DNA of 64,000 nucleotides from Hypsibius dujardini (taxonomy: Eukaryota > Tardigrada > Eutardigrada > Parachela > Hypsibiidae), in NCBI GenBank assembly GCA_001579985.1, contig LRSR01005340.1, positions 1 to 64,000 of the forward strand. Reading direction: 5' to 3'. This document shows positions 49,370 to 62,766 of the stretch, in pieces. How positions within the stretch are numbered: the stretch's first letter is position 1; each line of letters begins with the position of its first letter. Both the position numbers and the translations under genes were made by a program. The notes beneath the pieces are model-generated. The model made no database searches, was not told where the DNA came from, and saw nothing but the letters and a program-made list of their open reading frames with translations.

Positions 49370-50262
49370 TTTCAGTATAATGTTACTGAAGCATGCATGC
49401 AAAATTTGGAGCAGCTCCACTAAACGAAAAAATATAGATAATGCATTGACATGGGAAAAAACAGAGATGGACGACCGCCAGTAAGTAAAAGAAAGCAGCA
49501 CAAAATACGGAAGTGGAGAGGGGGTAAAATCTGATCATTCAAACATGGCAGGTGATCGGTTTTCCTGATTCATCATACTGTATCATCGTCAAACCTTTCA
49601 AGCCCATATGACAACATCAGACGGGTCTCGAGTCTCAATCAGCGGTACCAGAGTCGACCCGTCTTCCCGTGGAAACTCCGAGGCAACACACACAAGAAAC
49701 ATATAAATGTAGGCATACATGAATGACTCTTGGGACGGGATTCTCTCGAGGGCGACCGTGGATCGATAAATAGACAAACGACGGTCCATCATACACAAAT
49801 TCCACGCACAGTTCGACCGTCCAGTAGTCTCCCCTAACAAGGGCTAGTCATTCAGTTCAGTGTACTAATATGACCATGCCGGTATGCAAGCTCTATATCC
49901 TAGTAGACCAGGAAATCGTCTTTTTCGTGATTTACATTCATGTACACTTAACACAAACGCAAATTGGTGAAAGTCTAAAATTTATCGCCATTTTTTATTC
50001 GCAAAAAACGGTTCAAAATGTTGTCTTTTTAACTGCGTAAGTTACAGGACGGAGGGTGTCTCCATACAAAACCAAAGGAAGAGAATGTTCGGTTCGACCG
50101 CCTAAATTACGTCACCAGTTGCAAATATCGTGTTTGAAACAAAATATACAGCCCCTAAAGGACCAGGCAATGACATTCAAGTCATGATTGTTGATACACA
50201 AAACTCGAAGATGGCGAAAAAATAAAAGGAGCAATGGAGAAAGCTCGCTTGCTGCTAGACAT
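49370..50262. other. Gap between LU2 and LU3
   Basis: LU2 promoter and LU3 3'UTR. No further exon recognised. Confidence 0.4.
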
Positions 50263-51594
50263 CTAGAGAAGGAAGAAGGCAACGAAGATGCTAATTCCAG
50301 CCAGTCCCATGGAGATTTTCACGCCAACGGCGGAGTTGCAGGCCTCTGCGTTGCAGTTGCAGACGGTCATCTCCAGGCCTTGAATATCTGCACAGAGACA
50401 ACGAGCATAAGCATTCAGACACGTGATTCATCAAGAAGATAGATAAGCGTAGACAGACAGACAAGACACTCAAGCAACCGTTCATCAGACAAAAAAATAA
50501 GGACAGACATGCTAAACGAAATAGCGAGGCCGGCAGACAGGCAGGTAGAAAAACAGACAGACAAACAAATAGACAGTCAGACAGGCAGACAAACAAACAA
50601 ACATATAGGCAGACAGGTAGAAAAGACAGACAGACAAGCAAGCTGGGCAGCCTGGCAAGTCGGTACAAGACGAAGTCAAGCCTCGAGACAAATTAGTCTT
50701 CAAGACATCGTTGATGAGGGTTCGTTATTAGACAGATACCAACAAAAAAATATAGACAAGGAAAGAGTCAGCAGCAAACAAGCAGGCACCGCAAGTACAC
50801 TGTGTATACTTACTGTTGCTCCGGCACTGATTATCCCCCAGGTCAGTTGTCCCTGGGACCTTTCCGCATCCTCGTTGAATTTGAGTCACTGCAACGATGA
50901 ATCAAATTTCAAGTGAGCCTGGTGGTCTAACAAAAGAAACTCCTGGGTAACCTAATTTGTAAGCGCGGGAAACTTACCGCCACCGGTGCCAGCCCTAGCG
51001 TAGATCTTGAAGCAGAATCCGACAGACGGGCAATCCTGGATGAAGTTGATGGGCGGAGTGTCACAGTTGTTCTTGTCGCAGACGTAGCATTTCAAAGCGG
51101 AAGCGGTGGCTGAAACCGAATAAAATTGAACCATTAATTTACTGCCAAAGCAAATAGAATTTACAGGCAATCAAAGAGGCAGAAAGAAAGAAAGACAGAG
51201 AGAAAGACAGACAGACAGACAGACAGACAGACATACATACATACATACAGACAGACAGACACACAGACACACAGGCAGGCAAATAGACAGGCAGAAAGAC
51301 AAACATATACACAGATACAGGTAGAAACACAGACAGACTGGTAGACAAACAGACAGAACGACAGATAGACAAGCAAACAAAGAGGTAGACAAAGAAATGC
51401 GAACAGGCACACATGCACACAGGCACACAGACATAATGGCAAGCACGCATACAGGCCGATAGACATGCATGTATGCAGACAGATAGAAATACAGGTTTCT
51501 GGCAAGTAAAAAAAGCTTATGACAAAGACAATGGAACAGACGGCTTACCCATGCACGACAGGACGACGACAGCCATGATCACCACACTATTCAT
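50263..51594 (-). CDS. GPI-type Ly6/uPAR three-finger protein (LU3)
   Basis: Paralogue of LU2. Four minus-strand exons: 51549-51594, 50978-51109, 50814-50888, 50263-50387; 125 aa. The signal peptide is MNSVVIMAVVVLSCMG. The LU domain runs LKCYVCDKNNCDTPPINFIQ, DCPSVGFCFKIYARAG, RGCGKVPG, DNQC, and the closing C-N-C-N-A-E-A-C-N. The hydrophobic tail VKISMGLAGISIFVAFFLL predicts GPI anchoring. Introns are all phase 1 and fall at the same places as in LU2. The first intron (51110-51548) holds a GACA-type repeat. The spacing C-D-K-N-N-C versus C-N-K-K-D-C in LU2 shows the two are clearly diverged copies. Confidence 0.93.
50440..50640 (+). repeat. Degenerate (GACA)n repeat in the LU3 intron
   Basis: AGACAGACAAACAAATAGACAG-type units mixed with GGCAGACAGG. 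Confidence 0.8.
51185..51480 (+). repeat. (GACA)n/(CATA)n compound repeat in LU3 intron 1
   Basis: Starts as GAAAGAAAGACAGAG, becomes a pure GACA run (about 51205-51230), then ATACATACATACAG and degenerate GACA/CACA units. Confidence 0.85.
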
Positions 51595-52666
51595 GGTGCC
51601 GGAAGAGATGGGATGCGGTGTCGAGTGAGGTAAGAGTTTGAGCAGGAAAAAAAATGTGACTTCAATTCAAGAAGAGCGACGAGGAAGTCAAGAATTAAAG
51701 ATGGGTAATCTTCCAGAAAAAAGATCAAGTGACTGGCGGGTCAGATGAGCGGGTAACTAGCTACTCACTACATTCAAAGAGAGAGATTCAGAGTGATTGG
51801 TCCACTTGGGAGTGATCGGAAGACAAGGGTTTCGGTTTGGGCGGTCCGACGGGCCTGTGGAATATTCCGTCGTGACTTTACTTCCACCACCACTGCACGG
51901 TAGGAGTATGTAGTAGCATGTACCCTCTCGATTCCCGATGAGGCATCAAGCGGATTTATATCCGCCTACGTAAGTTACCCAGCTACCGTTCTTATGTTGG
52001 CGAAAATATCTGTGAGTCATGCATCGTCACTTTTTTTACCTGACTTGGCCTGTGTCTAGAACCCTCATGTATGCACACTAGTGTTCAGCCGTTTAATCTC
52101 AAAGATTGTTCATGATGGAAACACCAATTAAGGTACAACGTCAGACAGGCAGGACAATACATATATGACAAATAAGAGGTTTCGCCCTGATATATACACC
52201 CACGGCAAACAGATTGACAAACCGATAGATAAGTAGACAGAAAGACAAATAGACAGGCTGCACCCAGGCACTCAGACAAGCCGACAGACAGACAGATAGA
52301 CAGGCAGACAGACAGTCAATAGTCAGACAAAATAAAGACAGACGACCGACCAACAGACAGATAGACAGGCAGACATACTGACAGACAAACAAACAGACAC
52401 TAGGAAGGTACACATCGATAACAACTAAACGTATGGGCAGAAGAAAACAGCTTTCGAAACATTTTTTACCGAATCACCCACCCAATCATAATCATATGTA
52501 CAAAATAACGGTAAACTGATAAAAACCACCACAAGCTTGTCCGATTAAAACAACCCCACAGAAAAATCCGACCAGGAGAGGCAGGACCACCCACAACTCT
52601 CAAAAGCTAACCCGATACCCTAAAAATAGCAAGCAATCTCAAGGGCATCTCAGGGGATTCCAAACC
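51595..52666. other. Intergenic gap between LU3 and PRELID1
   Basis: LU3 promoter region (no clear TATA) and a GACA-rich tract at about 52240-52400. No exon recognised. Confidence 0.5.
52240..52400 (+). repeat. Degenerate (GACA)n repeat
   Basis: CCGACAGACAGACAGATAGACAG-type and similar units with interruptions. Confidence 0.8.
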
Positions 52667-54495
52667 TCAGGCACTAGAATTGTCGCTGGAGGGCGTCCGG
52701 GAAGTATGCAGGAAATCTGACGTCTTTATCTTCGCCATCTCGCGGGCTCGTCGCGCAGCCTCTCTGACCGCATCGGCGCGTTCGCCGAGTGCGGCGATGC
52801 GCTTGGCGAGCGGCTCCTGTGCAATCTCCTGGTTTTCCTCCGCGGACGGAAAGAGGTCAGCCAGGACGTGAAGGAAGCCGGAATGGGTGCGGCCAGTGTT
52901 GCGTTTGTACCGCTCGATGCCGAACGTCTGAATGGGTTTGGCGAAGCCGAAGACGTGCGACTCGATGCGGGCCGTCCGGACGAGCTCGGTGGTGGAGGCG
53001 TCCTGAAGGCGCGATCGGTACCAGCATTTCTCGTCTACCGTCTGTGTGAAGGGAGAACAAGATAAAAGAGCATTAATACAAATTAAAAAGAATTTGCATC
53101 AGCTAATCAATCAATCAATGGCCCGAAAAAGGTTTCTTTCCCAGGCGAATGTAAAAATTCTAATTTCAGGCACGGTTATGAACAACAAAGAAGCCTTGAT
53201 TTGTTTTGAAATTTTACCGTTCAAACTAAAATAAAACATAATGTTGCGCAAACATTTTTTTAAAATATTTTTTGTATTTCCCTAAATATAGAAAATCGAC
53301 CGTAATTTAGTTATTTTCCTTCAACATAACATCAAGAAGCCGATGCCAAATTGTACTTTTTTATTTCATCCTTAATTTTACTTGAAATAGGTGGAAAAAA
53401 GATTTTTATGTTATTTTAAACGATTCTTTAATTAAATGCAACCGCTAAAATAAAACATTCAAGAAAATTGATGAGGATTAAGTTTCCGAAAGCGTTTATT
53501 CATTCACTCAGGATTAATTCAGCTAACGGCAGCAAACAAACTTGTATTCTATCGATCTAGGTCCAATTTTAAAATGCGTTAGCTAAAATTAAGCAAAACG
53601 GTTCTGTGCACGAGAAGGCAAAGTTAAGAAGCCAAGTCGGCAATAATGCTTTTCAACACTTCCGGTCAATTTTAAGACACCGCCCCGCCCCGAACATGTG
53701 CAAAACCCTTTCTGCTAACAGCAATCGATCCTACAGTTAGCAGTAATGTTGGCTGGTAGGAATACGCAGAGGCTGTGAAGTTTTATACAAATCGGCGTGA
53801 GACATTAAGGGGAAGCTTCAACTTCAAGTTTCCAGCCGTGAAGTGTGTGTTACGTTCGTCCGCTTCACATAAAGACATACCATAACTTTCTTGTAACCCA
53901 AATTCCTTGTGTACGTCATCATACTGCGCGTCGCCAAGTCGATGACGGACTCTTCCACGACAAACACCATGGCCGGTCCCTGGACGAACCGCTCAGCCCA
54001 GTGCGGGATGCGGCTGGTCTTAGACAGCAGACGCTTCGTCACCAGTTTGTTGTCCGTTGTCAAATGGCGCTCCACCACATCCTCCGAAAGTACATGATGG
54101 CTGCAAAAAAAGCATAAAAAGGTAAGTAAATAGTAATAAGTAAACTATACCTCCAATCAGCCAATCAAGCGGCCATTTCCGAAACAAAACATCAGGTAAT
54201 CAACTCATCAATCAACCAATGGACTGCATAAAAATGCGTCCGGCAATTCAGCAATCAAGCAACCGCTTCAATTAACAAATCTTTACTACCGTACTGCTGA
54301 CGTTTTTAGCCCGTAATATCACCGTCCTCACCTGTACGGATTGGGGTAGCGCAGCCAAAAGGCAACAAAAATTTGGTCCCACGTATAGGGGAAGATGGCC
54401 GCACTGCTGTGCACTTTACCCGCGGCGTGGGACTCGTGAGATGTTACTGTTGAAGAGTCCTCCTTCCCACCGCCGAAAAACCATCCTTTCGTCAT
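52667..54495 (-). CDS. PRELID1: PRELI/MSF1-domain lipid-transfer protein, PRELID1-like
   Basis: Mitochondrial intermembrane-space protein; with TRIAP1 the family moves phosphatidic acid between membranes for cardiolipin synthesis. Three minus-strand exons: 54332-54495, 53881-54100, 52667-53041; 252 aa (human 219). PRELI landmarks: YTWDQIFVAFWLRYPNPYS, HVLSEDVVERHLTTDNKLV, KRLLSKTSRIPHWAERFV, the VVEESVIDLATRSMMTYTRN strand, VDEKCWYRS, ARIESHVFGFAKPIQTFGIE, RYKRNTGRTHSGFLHVL. An Ala/Arg-rich predicted helix follows (RADAVREAARRAREMAKIK), then a Ser-rich tail. The N-terminus is odd: about 37 residues, rich in Gly, Ser and His (MTKGWFFGGGKEDSS...), precede the YTWDQIF strand, where human PRELID1 has about 14. 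Divergent from polyubiquitin. Confidence 0.93.
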
Positions 54496-55382
54496 GATCC
54501 GCGTTCCGAAAGATTATGTGCTGTCACGTCTTCCAGGGTCAAGTCCAATGGAGAATCCAAAAAGAACGGCAAAGAAAGGCTTGGAGTGGTGAAACCGGGA
54601 GAAAATGCTGGAAAACCTTACGAGAAGGAGAAAATGGGTAATTTCTGCTGATTGTTTAGCGATGCGAGGCCCAGGTTGCTATCGTTGTCGCACAGAAAAG
54701 CCACAAGCGGAATGAGAGTGCAGCAAAAGTAATAATATTGCCGAATGGTTAACCTGATTTGGAATGAAAGAAGGAAATTTCCGATAAGCGTTTCGATAAA
54801 AATTAAATGGCTTGCGTAAGCTGTGTAGACTACGCTCAGCTGTTCCAGGCCACAAGGCCAAGCCATTCACACGAACGTATGATTGGTCAAACCGGGAGGT
54901 ATGTGTAGTCAGTCTGGTGGTCAGACTAGTACAGCTGTGGCACGATTTCTTGACGAAAACCGTTAATCGGAACACTGGCATAATAAAATGTGTTTCGCTT
55001 AATGTTTTTCGTCGAGAAATCGTGCCACAGCTGTACCAGTAAATTGGTCATGCCTCTTTCAGGCTTCCTGTCCATGTGCGAGTAGTCTGGTGGTCTGGTG
55101 AGTCAATCAAGCTGGCCAATGGGGGCTTGGGTTTTATTTATGCAATTTTCCCCGTGAAATCACGTAGCGGAAGGCTATTATTTGAAGTAGGGAAAATACT
55201 CTTTGATTTCATGTGGCCCGGGGCCCGCCTCATGGGCGTGTTATGTCTAAAACAGACCAATTACTTAGTCAACACGGGTGATTAAGGTGTCGCCACACAA
55301 CCGTTAACCAATCACAACTGATCGTTGCCTCGACGAAATGACCTCATTTGTTGAGTCACGTTTCCTGGTTTCCAAACAACAC
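54496..55382. other. Divergent intergenic region between PRELID1 and polyubiquitin
   Basis: No exon recognised. Contains the inverted repeat at 54929-55036 flanked by a 12-bp direct repeat, probably an insertion between the two promoters. Confidence 0.5.
54929..55036. mobile_element. Inverted-repeat element flanked by 12-bp direct repeats
   Basis: Arms 54929-54966 and 54999-55036 are reverse complements with about four mismatches; both outer ends read GTACAGCTGTGGCACGATTT. The loop is about 32 nt. AGTCTGGTGGTC occurs at about 54911-54922 and again at about 55085-55096; if this is a target-site duplication the insert is about 162 bp. Confidence 0.75.
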
Positions 55383-55417
55383 GAAACTTCGAGACTGCGC
55401 AGAGGCTGCATATAAAA
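55383..55417 (+). promoter_or_regulatory. Polyubiquitin core promoter: heat-shock-element-like motif and TATA box
   Basis: GAAACTTCGAGA at about 55383-55394 fits the alternating GAAnnTTCnnGA pattern of heat-shock elements. TATAAAA lies at 55411-55417. A start site about 25-30 nt downstream (around 55440) would give a 5' leader of about 130 nt before the ATG at 55573. Stress induction of polyubiquitin is common; here it is inferred from motif only. Confidence 0.6.
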
Positions 55418-55572
55418 CCCTAGCAAGCGCACAGCTCATCGACCTCATTTCAAATTTCCTCAATCACACGACTTCTCGTGAGAGACACTTTCAACTCCGC
55501 TTTAAAATTATCGTGACCTTTTCGTTCACATATTTCCTCTCCCTTAAATCCGTCAAATTCTCATCCACAGCC

Positions 55573-57161
<1,589 letters not shown>

Positions 57162-57735
57162 GCGACAGTTGATCTTTGGAGCCGCTTATGTTTTATAACA
57201 TCCTCTTGTAGCTCTCTTTCCTTCTCTTGTGTAATACTTTGTCATTCGTTTTTCTGTTCCGTTATTCAGCTGTACTACTGTTTGGCACTTTCTCCTCCTA
57301 TGTGCTAGTACGACGAATTGTAGTCTCTGCTTGAGGGCGTTTTTCACAAAAATCACTGAACAAACAGTAACCAAGAAAAAGCGCGATCATTCTCCAGCTC
57401 GTTTATTTTCCATTCAAAGTATAGCTCCAAACAAGTTCAGATCTCAAAAATGAGTCCGGAGCAGAAACCGCGATTGTCGAGTTGGAACTGTCGACGGTCT
57501 CTTTTCACGCTCGCACAGTAAATCATGGACAGCAGCGGTTTCTGCTACGGACTACTTTTTTTCTGATTTGAACTTGTTTGGAGCTACCGTCGACAGTTCA
57601 ACTCAACAATAGGCCAGATTAAACGAAAAACTACGCCCTGGAAAATTCCAGATTCTCAAAAACAATAAACGAGAATTAAAAGTTACTCATGCAATAATGA
57701 AAAACAATGGAAACTATGAACAACGATACTTATTG
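57162..57735. other. Facing 3' ends of polyubiquitin and GLDC
   Basis: Holds the permuted inverted repeat 57424-57611, AATAAA on the plus strand at about 57664 and AATAAA on the minus strand (TTTATT at about 57402). Confidence 0.5.
57424..57611. repeat. Permuted double inverted repeat between convergent genes
   Basis: Block A (57424-57471, starting GCTCCAAACAAGTTCA) is inverted at 57527-57584. Block B (57472-57498, GAGTTGGAACTGTCGACGGT inside) is inverted at 57585-57611. On the plus strand the order is A, B, inverted-A, inverted-B, so the inverted copy reads B-A and cannot be one simple hairpin. Arms carry several substitutions and small gaps. Confidence 0.8.
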
Positions 57736-60700
57736 CTAGCTCCGGGAGCCGAGAGGAGTCCTCCCCGAGACGTATGATTCCAACGGCGGGCACGAACAGA
57801 TAAGGTTCTGATCACCGTACAGGTCGTCAACCCGAGCACAGCCAGGCCAGACTTTGTTAGTAGGATTGATCTTTTCAGTGGGGTATGCGGCCTTGGTGAT
57901 GGAGTACGGGAACTTCCAGGCTTTACCGTTCGCCCCGATGTCCCACTGCGTGTGGGGCGCCATTTTGAGGGGGTTGACTTCGCGACTCCATCCGTCGACG
58001 GTACCACCGGCGGGAATCTGTTCGATCTGACGGATTTCTTCTCTGATGTCTGGGATGAGGGAAAAAAGAAGGCCAGTGAATTACAAGCATGAACTACAGA
58101 CATACAATCAGACGGACACGCAAACAACCCGGCACACAGTCAGACAAATAAAGAGTAATTAGAACAAGAAAGGCAGAAGTACGCGGACGCAGACACAGAC
58201 AAACAGCTGTGGGAACATATAACTACGAAGAAAGATAGTCAGGAAAATAGACAGACAGACAGACAGACAACAGACAGCACAGGCAGATAGATACAGAAAG
58301 CCCGACGGACAGATATACAGAGATGCAGGAAGAATCAGTGCGACAGAGACACCCGACTTACGAATCATAGCATCACAGAAGCGGTCAAGTTCTTCCAGAC
58401 TCTCGGATTCGGTGGGTTCCACCATAAGAGTTCCCGGTACTGGCCAAGACATGGTCGGAGCATGAAAGCCTAAGTAAGAAATGAAGACTGGTTCAGGCTT
58501 AGAAAAAAATTATAAATCAGTTATTCCTATTGGACTGATTGAAACTACTGCCTTACCATAATCTTGGAGACGCTTAGCGATATCGACCACTTCCACGCCG
58601 GCAGTGGTCTTGAAGCCCCTACAGTCCAGGATGAATTCATGCGCGACAAAACCCTTCGAACCGCGGCAGAGTATCTTGTAATGCCCACTCAGCTTTCGGC
58701 CCATGTAATTGGCATTCAAGATGGCCATTTCAGTCGCTCGTCGTAAACCTACATTGAAAGCGTACTTTCGTAATGGGTCATCTTCACAAAATCAGTATTA
58801 ACTCGTGGCTCGTGAGGCGGTATACACTGTAGGTTATGTACCTTTTGCCCCCATCATCTTTATGTATGCCCATGAAATGGGTAAGATACCGGCTGAGCCG
58901 AAATAGGATGCACTAATTGTACCGCATGATCTTCCATCGGCAGATGGATAAAACGGGTGGTCCGGCAGGAATGGCGCCAGGTGAGATTTCCTGATTCAAA
59001 GCAAAAAGACTAACTGTAACCGATGACCAAACTAATAGATAGATGGGCAGAAATCAGACAGATATGCAGATATCAGACCGACAGATAGAGAGACAGAAAC
59101 ACAGACAAACAGACAAACATACAACACGCAGACAGGCAGTCAGACAAGCAGACAGACAGATATTAGACAAACCGACAACTTACACTCCGATAGGACCCAC
59201 TCCAGGGCCACCACCACCGTGTGGAATACAGAAGGTTTTATGGAGATTCAAATGTGATACGTCCGAGCCGAAATCTCCCGGGCGCGCCACCCCAACGAGC
59301 GCGTTCAGATTAGCGCCGTCCATGTAGACCTGTCCGCCGCACCGGTGGACGACCTCGCAAATCTCTCTAAAAGAAGCATATAACCATTGAATCAACTTTC
59401 AGCGTTAATACTCTGACTTTCAATTAGAATCCGGAACCTACACAATCGAGTCCTCGAAGATTCCGTTGGTGGATGGATAAGTGATCATAGCACACGCCAG
59501 ATGATCCTTGAACTGCTCCGCTTTCCGTTTGAATTCTTCGACGTCGATGGCGCCGTCCTTGGTGAGCGACACCACTTCCACTTTCATGCCGGCCATTTGA
59601 GCAGACGCGGGATTGGTTCCGTGAGCTGACGATGGGATAAGGCAGATTTTGCGGTGGTCTTGCCCGATCGACTTCAGGTACGCCATGATTGTACGGAGTC
59701 CAGCGTATTCTCCAGCTGCTCCACTACAAAAAGTTTAAATAATTATATCACAGTTAATCATCAGTCTGTCTATTTGTCTTTATGCCTGTTTGCCGGTCTA
59801 GCGGTTTGTCTGTCTGTCTGTCTGATTGTCTGTCTGGCTGTCTGTCTGGCTGTCCATCTATTGCATCTTCTTTATCTTGTCTTACAAGTTAGCCTGCTAG
59901 TACGTCTGTACCTATTCGGCTGGAACGAGAACTTATCGTAGCCGGTAATCTCGCAGAGGTCCTTTCCCAGCTCTGAAATCAGCTGTTGGTACCCCTTAGT
60001 CTGCTCCGGCGGAACAAAGGGGTGGATGTCGGCGAATCCCGGCAAGTAGCACGGCTACATACAAAAAATGAAACTTGATTATAAAATCCAGACAACAGAC
60101 AGAACTTCCATTAGTACTGGCAATACCTTCATTTCCGAGGCAGCGTTCAGTTTCATAGTACAAGATCCGAGAGGAATCATCCCATGCACCAGCGAGATGT
60201 CCTTATTCTCCAGCCGCTTCATGTAGCGCATGAAATCGGTCTCACTGTGGTACTTCTGGAAGACCGGCTGCTCCAGGAATTTCGTCTGCCGCTGCGCGGG
60301 ATGCCCGCGGTGCATTAGGTTCGATCCAGGCAGCGACTCCATAATCACGTCGATCTTGTCGGCGCGATGTAGTCCGCCCGTCCAGTCATGCAGCAAGGAC
60401 TGCACCGAGTTCTGGATGTCGAAGACGTAGAAAAGATCCTCCAAATCCTGCTCAGTGATGGTCTCGTCCAACGACACGCCTACGTCGCCGTCGTCGTAGT
60501 AGCGCAGGTTGATTTTGTTCTCCTTCAAGTAGTACGTTGTTTAAATAATAGTCTTAAATTTAATGCAACCTAAAAATATATTGAAATTCCGCGTGAGGAA
60601 GACTAAACATATTTTACTTATTTGTCATTCTATTATTATTTATTTATATATATTTTATTTATTTGCTGAGACAATGTATACAGTCATATACAAAATTTCT

Positions 60701-62735
60701 GGTGAGGAGGACTAAATACATTTAATTAATTAATTTGTTTAAAAAAATACAGAGCATGTGTAACGATTGTCAAAAAAAATATATATCGTTAATAACGAAA
60801 ATGTTTCTTGACATTTTGGTTATATTTACCTGGCAGCGGTCGCGGATTCGCGTCAGGATGGATGGGTTGCTGTCGGGGATGCCGATCTTGAGGGTATCAA
60901 AAAAGGTCTTATGGCGTAGATGATAGCCGTACTGCTGTAGGCACTCGCTGAGGATGAGGGCGGATCCGTGAATCTTTGCAGATATTTTTTGGAGGCCCGC
61001 CGGGCCGTGATAGACCGCGTACATAGCGGCCATGTTCGCGAGGAGCGCTTGGGCGGTGCAGATGTTGCTGGTGGCTTTGTCGCGACGGATGTGCTGCTCA
61101 CGGGCTTGCAGGGCTAGTCGATAGGCCACTGCACCGGTTCGATCGCTGGAACGAGAAGCAATGAGGCAAAGGAATGCTCAGTAACTTAAGGGGAAGGCTG
61201 GCAGACAAAGAGGCAGACCGGTGAACAGATAGGTCGAAAGAAGGCAAAACAGACAGACAAGCAAATAAACGGATATACAGACAGACATTAAACCCGTACC
61301 GAGAAACTCCAACCATCCTGCCAGGCATCAGCCGTTTATGTTTGTCCACCACACTGAAGAATGCAGCATGTGGTCCGCCGAAAAAGAGCGGCACGCCGAA
61401 CCGTTGCGTACTGCCCACGGCCACATCACAGCCAAGCTCGCCAGGAGAGCGAATCAACGTTAATGCCATCAGATCGGTGGCGCATGACACAATCGCCTGA
61501 AGAAGGAGCATTGCGGAATTGTACACAGGTACAGGCGACACTAGCCATGCAGAAGGACGATTGAAGGACATACCCCAGTTGATTTGATTTCCCCAATTTT
61601 ATGCGCCAGGAAATCCGAATCGGAAATTCGGCCTTCCGTGTCGGGATACTGGAAGAGGAGACCGCAGTAGTCCTTCTGCGAAAAATCAGCCGCTAGGAAA
61701 TCCCCGACTACAACCTGGATCCCGAGTGGTCTGAAATTATGCCATTAAATTAGCTCATGAAATTATTTCGCAACGAAACTTTGCTAAACCTACTCGTTCG
61801 CAGATGGATACACAAGAAAACAGACAGACATCTAAACAGGCAGGCGGACAGACACGCAGGCATACAATAAGAATAGCAGACAGCCAGGTATATAGACAGA
61901 CAGATAGATAGACACAGACAGACATACAGACAGGCAGACAGACAGGAAGACAGACAGCTGACAGATATCTAGACAGACTAACAATACACAGATAAAAAGA
62001 GAGACAGATAGCTACAGCAGGCGTACTGGTTGAAACTAGGTAAAGTGTTCATTCGTCAGAAAGGAAGGCGTTTGAAACTGTTAACGACGGTCGACCCTTT
62101 TCACGATCACCGTTATCATCAATCACAATAACGTAATTCTAGGTGCCCACGATTACCTAACAGAAACTAATTGGCACGCCGGCAGTGGGCCAGCTTCCAT
62201 CTCGATCACATAAAACTTACTCAGAGCGTGACTGCACCACAGCGATCGTCTGCGGATGGACTTTCGCGTCCACGAAGAACTTGCGGCGTTTATTGAGACG
62301 AAACGCGAGACCCATCGCTTCGGCCGCCGCGGTGCTCTCGTCGAGGAGGGAGGCATTGGCCACATCCAGACCGGTTAGACTGGAGACCATGGTTTGGAAG
62401 TTGAGCAGACTTTCCAATCGGCCCTGGGCAATTTCCGGTTGATAAGGTGTATACTGTGTGTACCATCCGGGGTTCTCGAGGATATTTCGCATAATCGGCG
62501 CGACCGTACGTGTACCTGGAAATACGGAGCTCTTAAAGAGCGTTGCAGTTACGTTATCGCAAAATCTCAATCGAAATCGGAATCAGAAAGTCTAAAGTCT
62601 TTCGCAACTCATCCTTTATGTTTGGGTATTTATGACTCAAATGAATGTCTGAAATGAATGTCTGAATGTTTTCTCGGCCTGCCTGTCTGTTTATCTGTCT
62701 GTTTATTTGTCTATCTGTCTGTCTATCTGTCTGTC

Positions 62736-62766
<31 letters not shown>

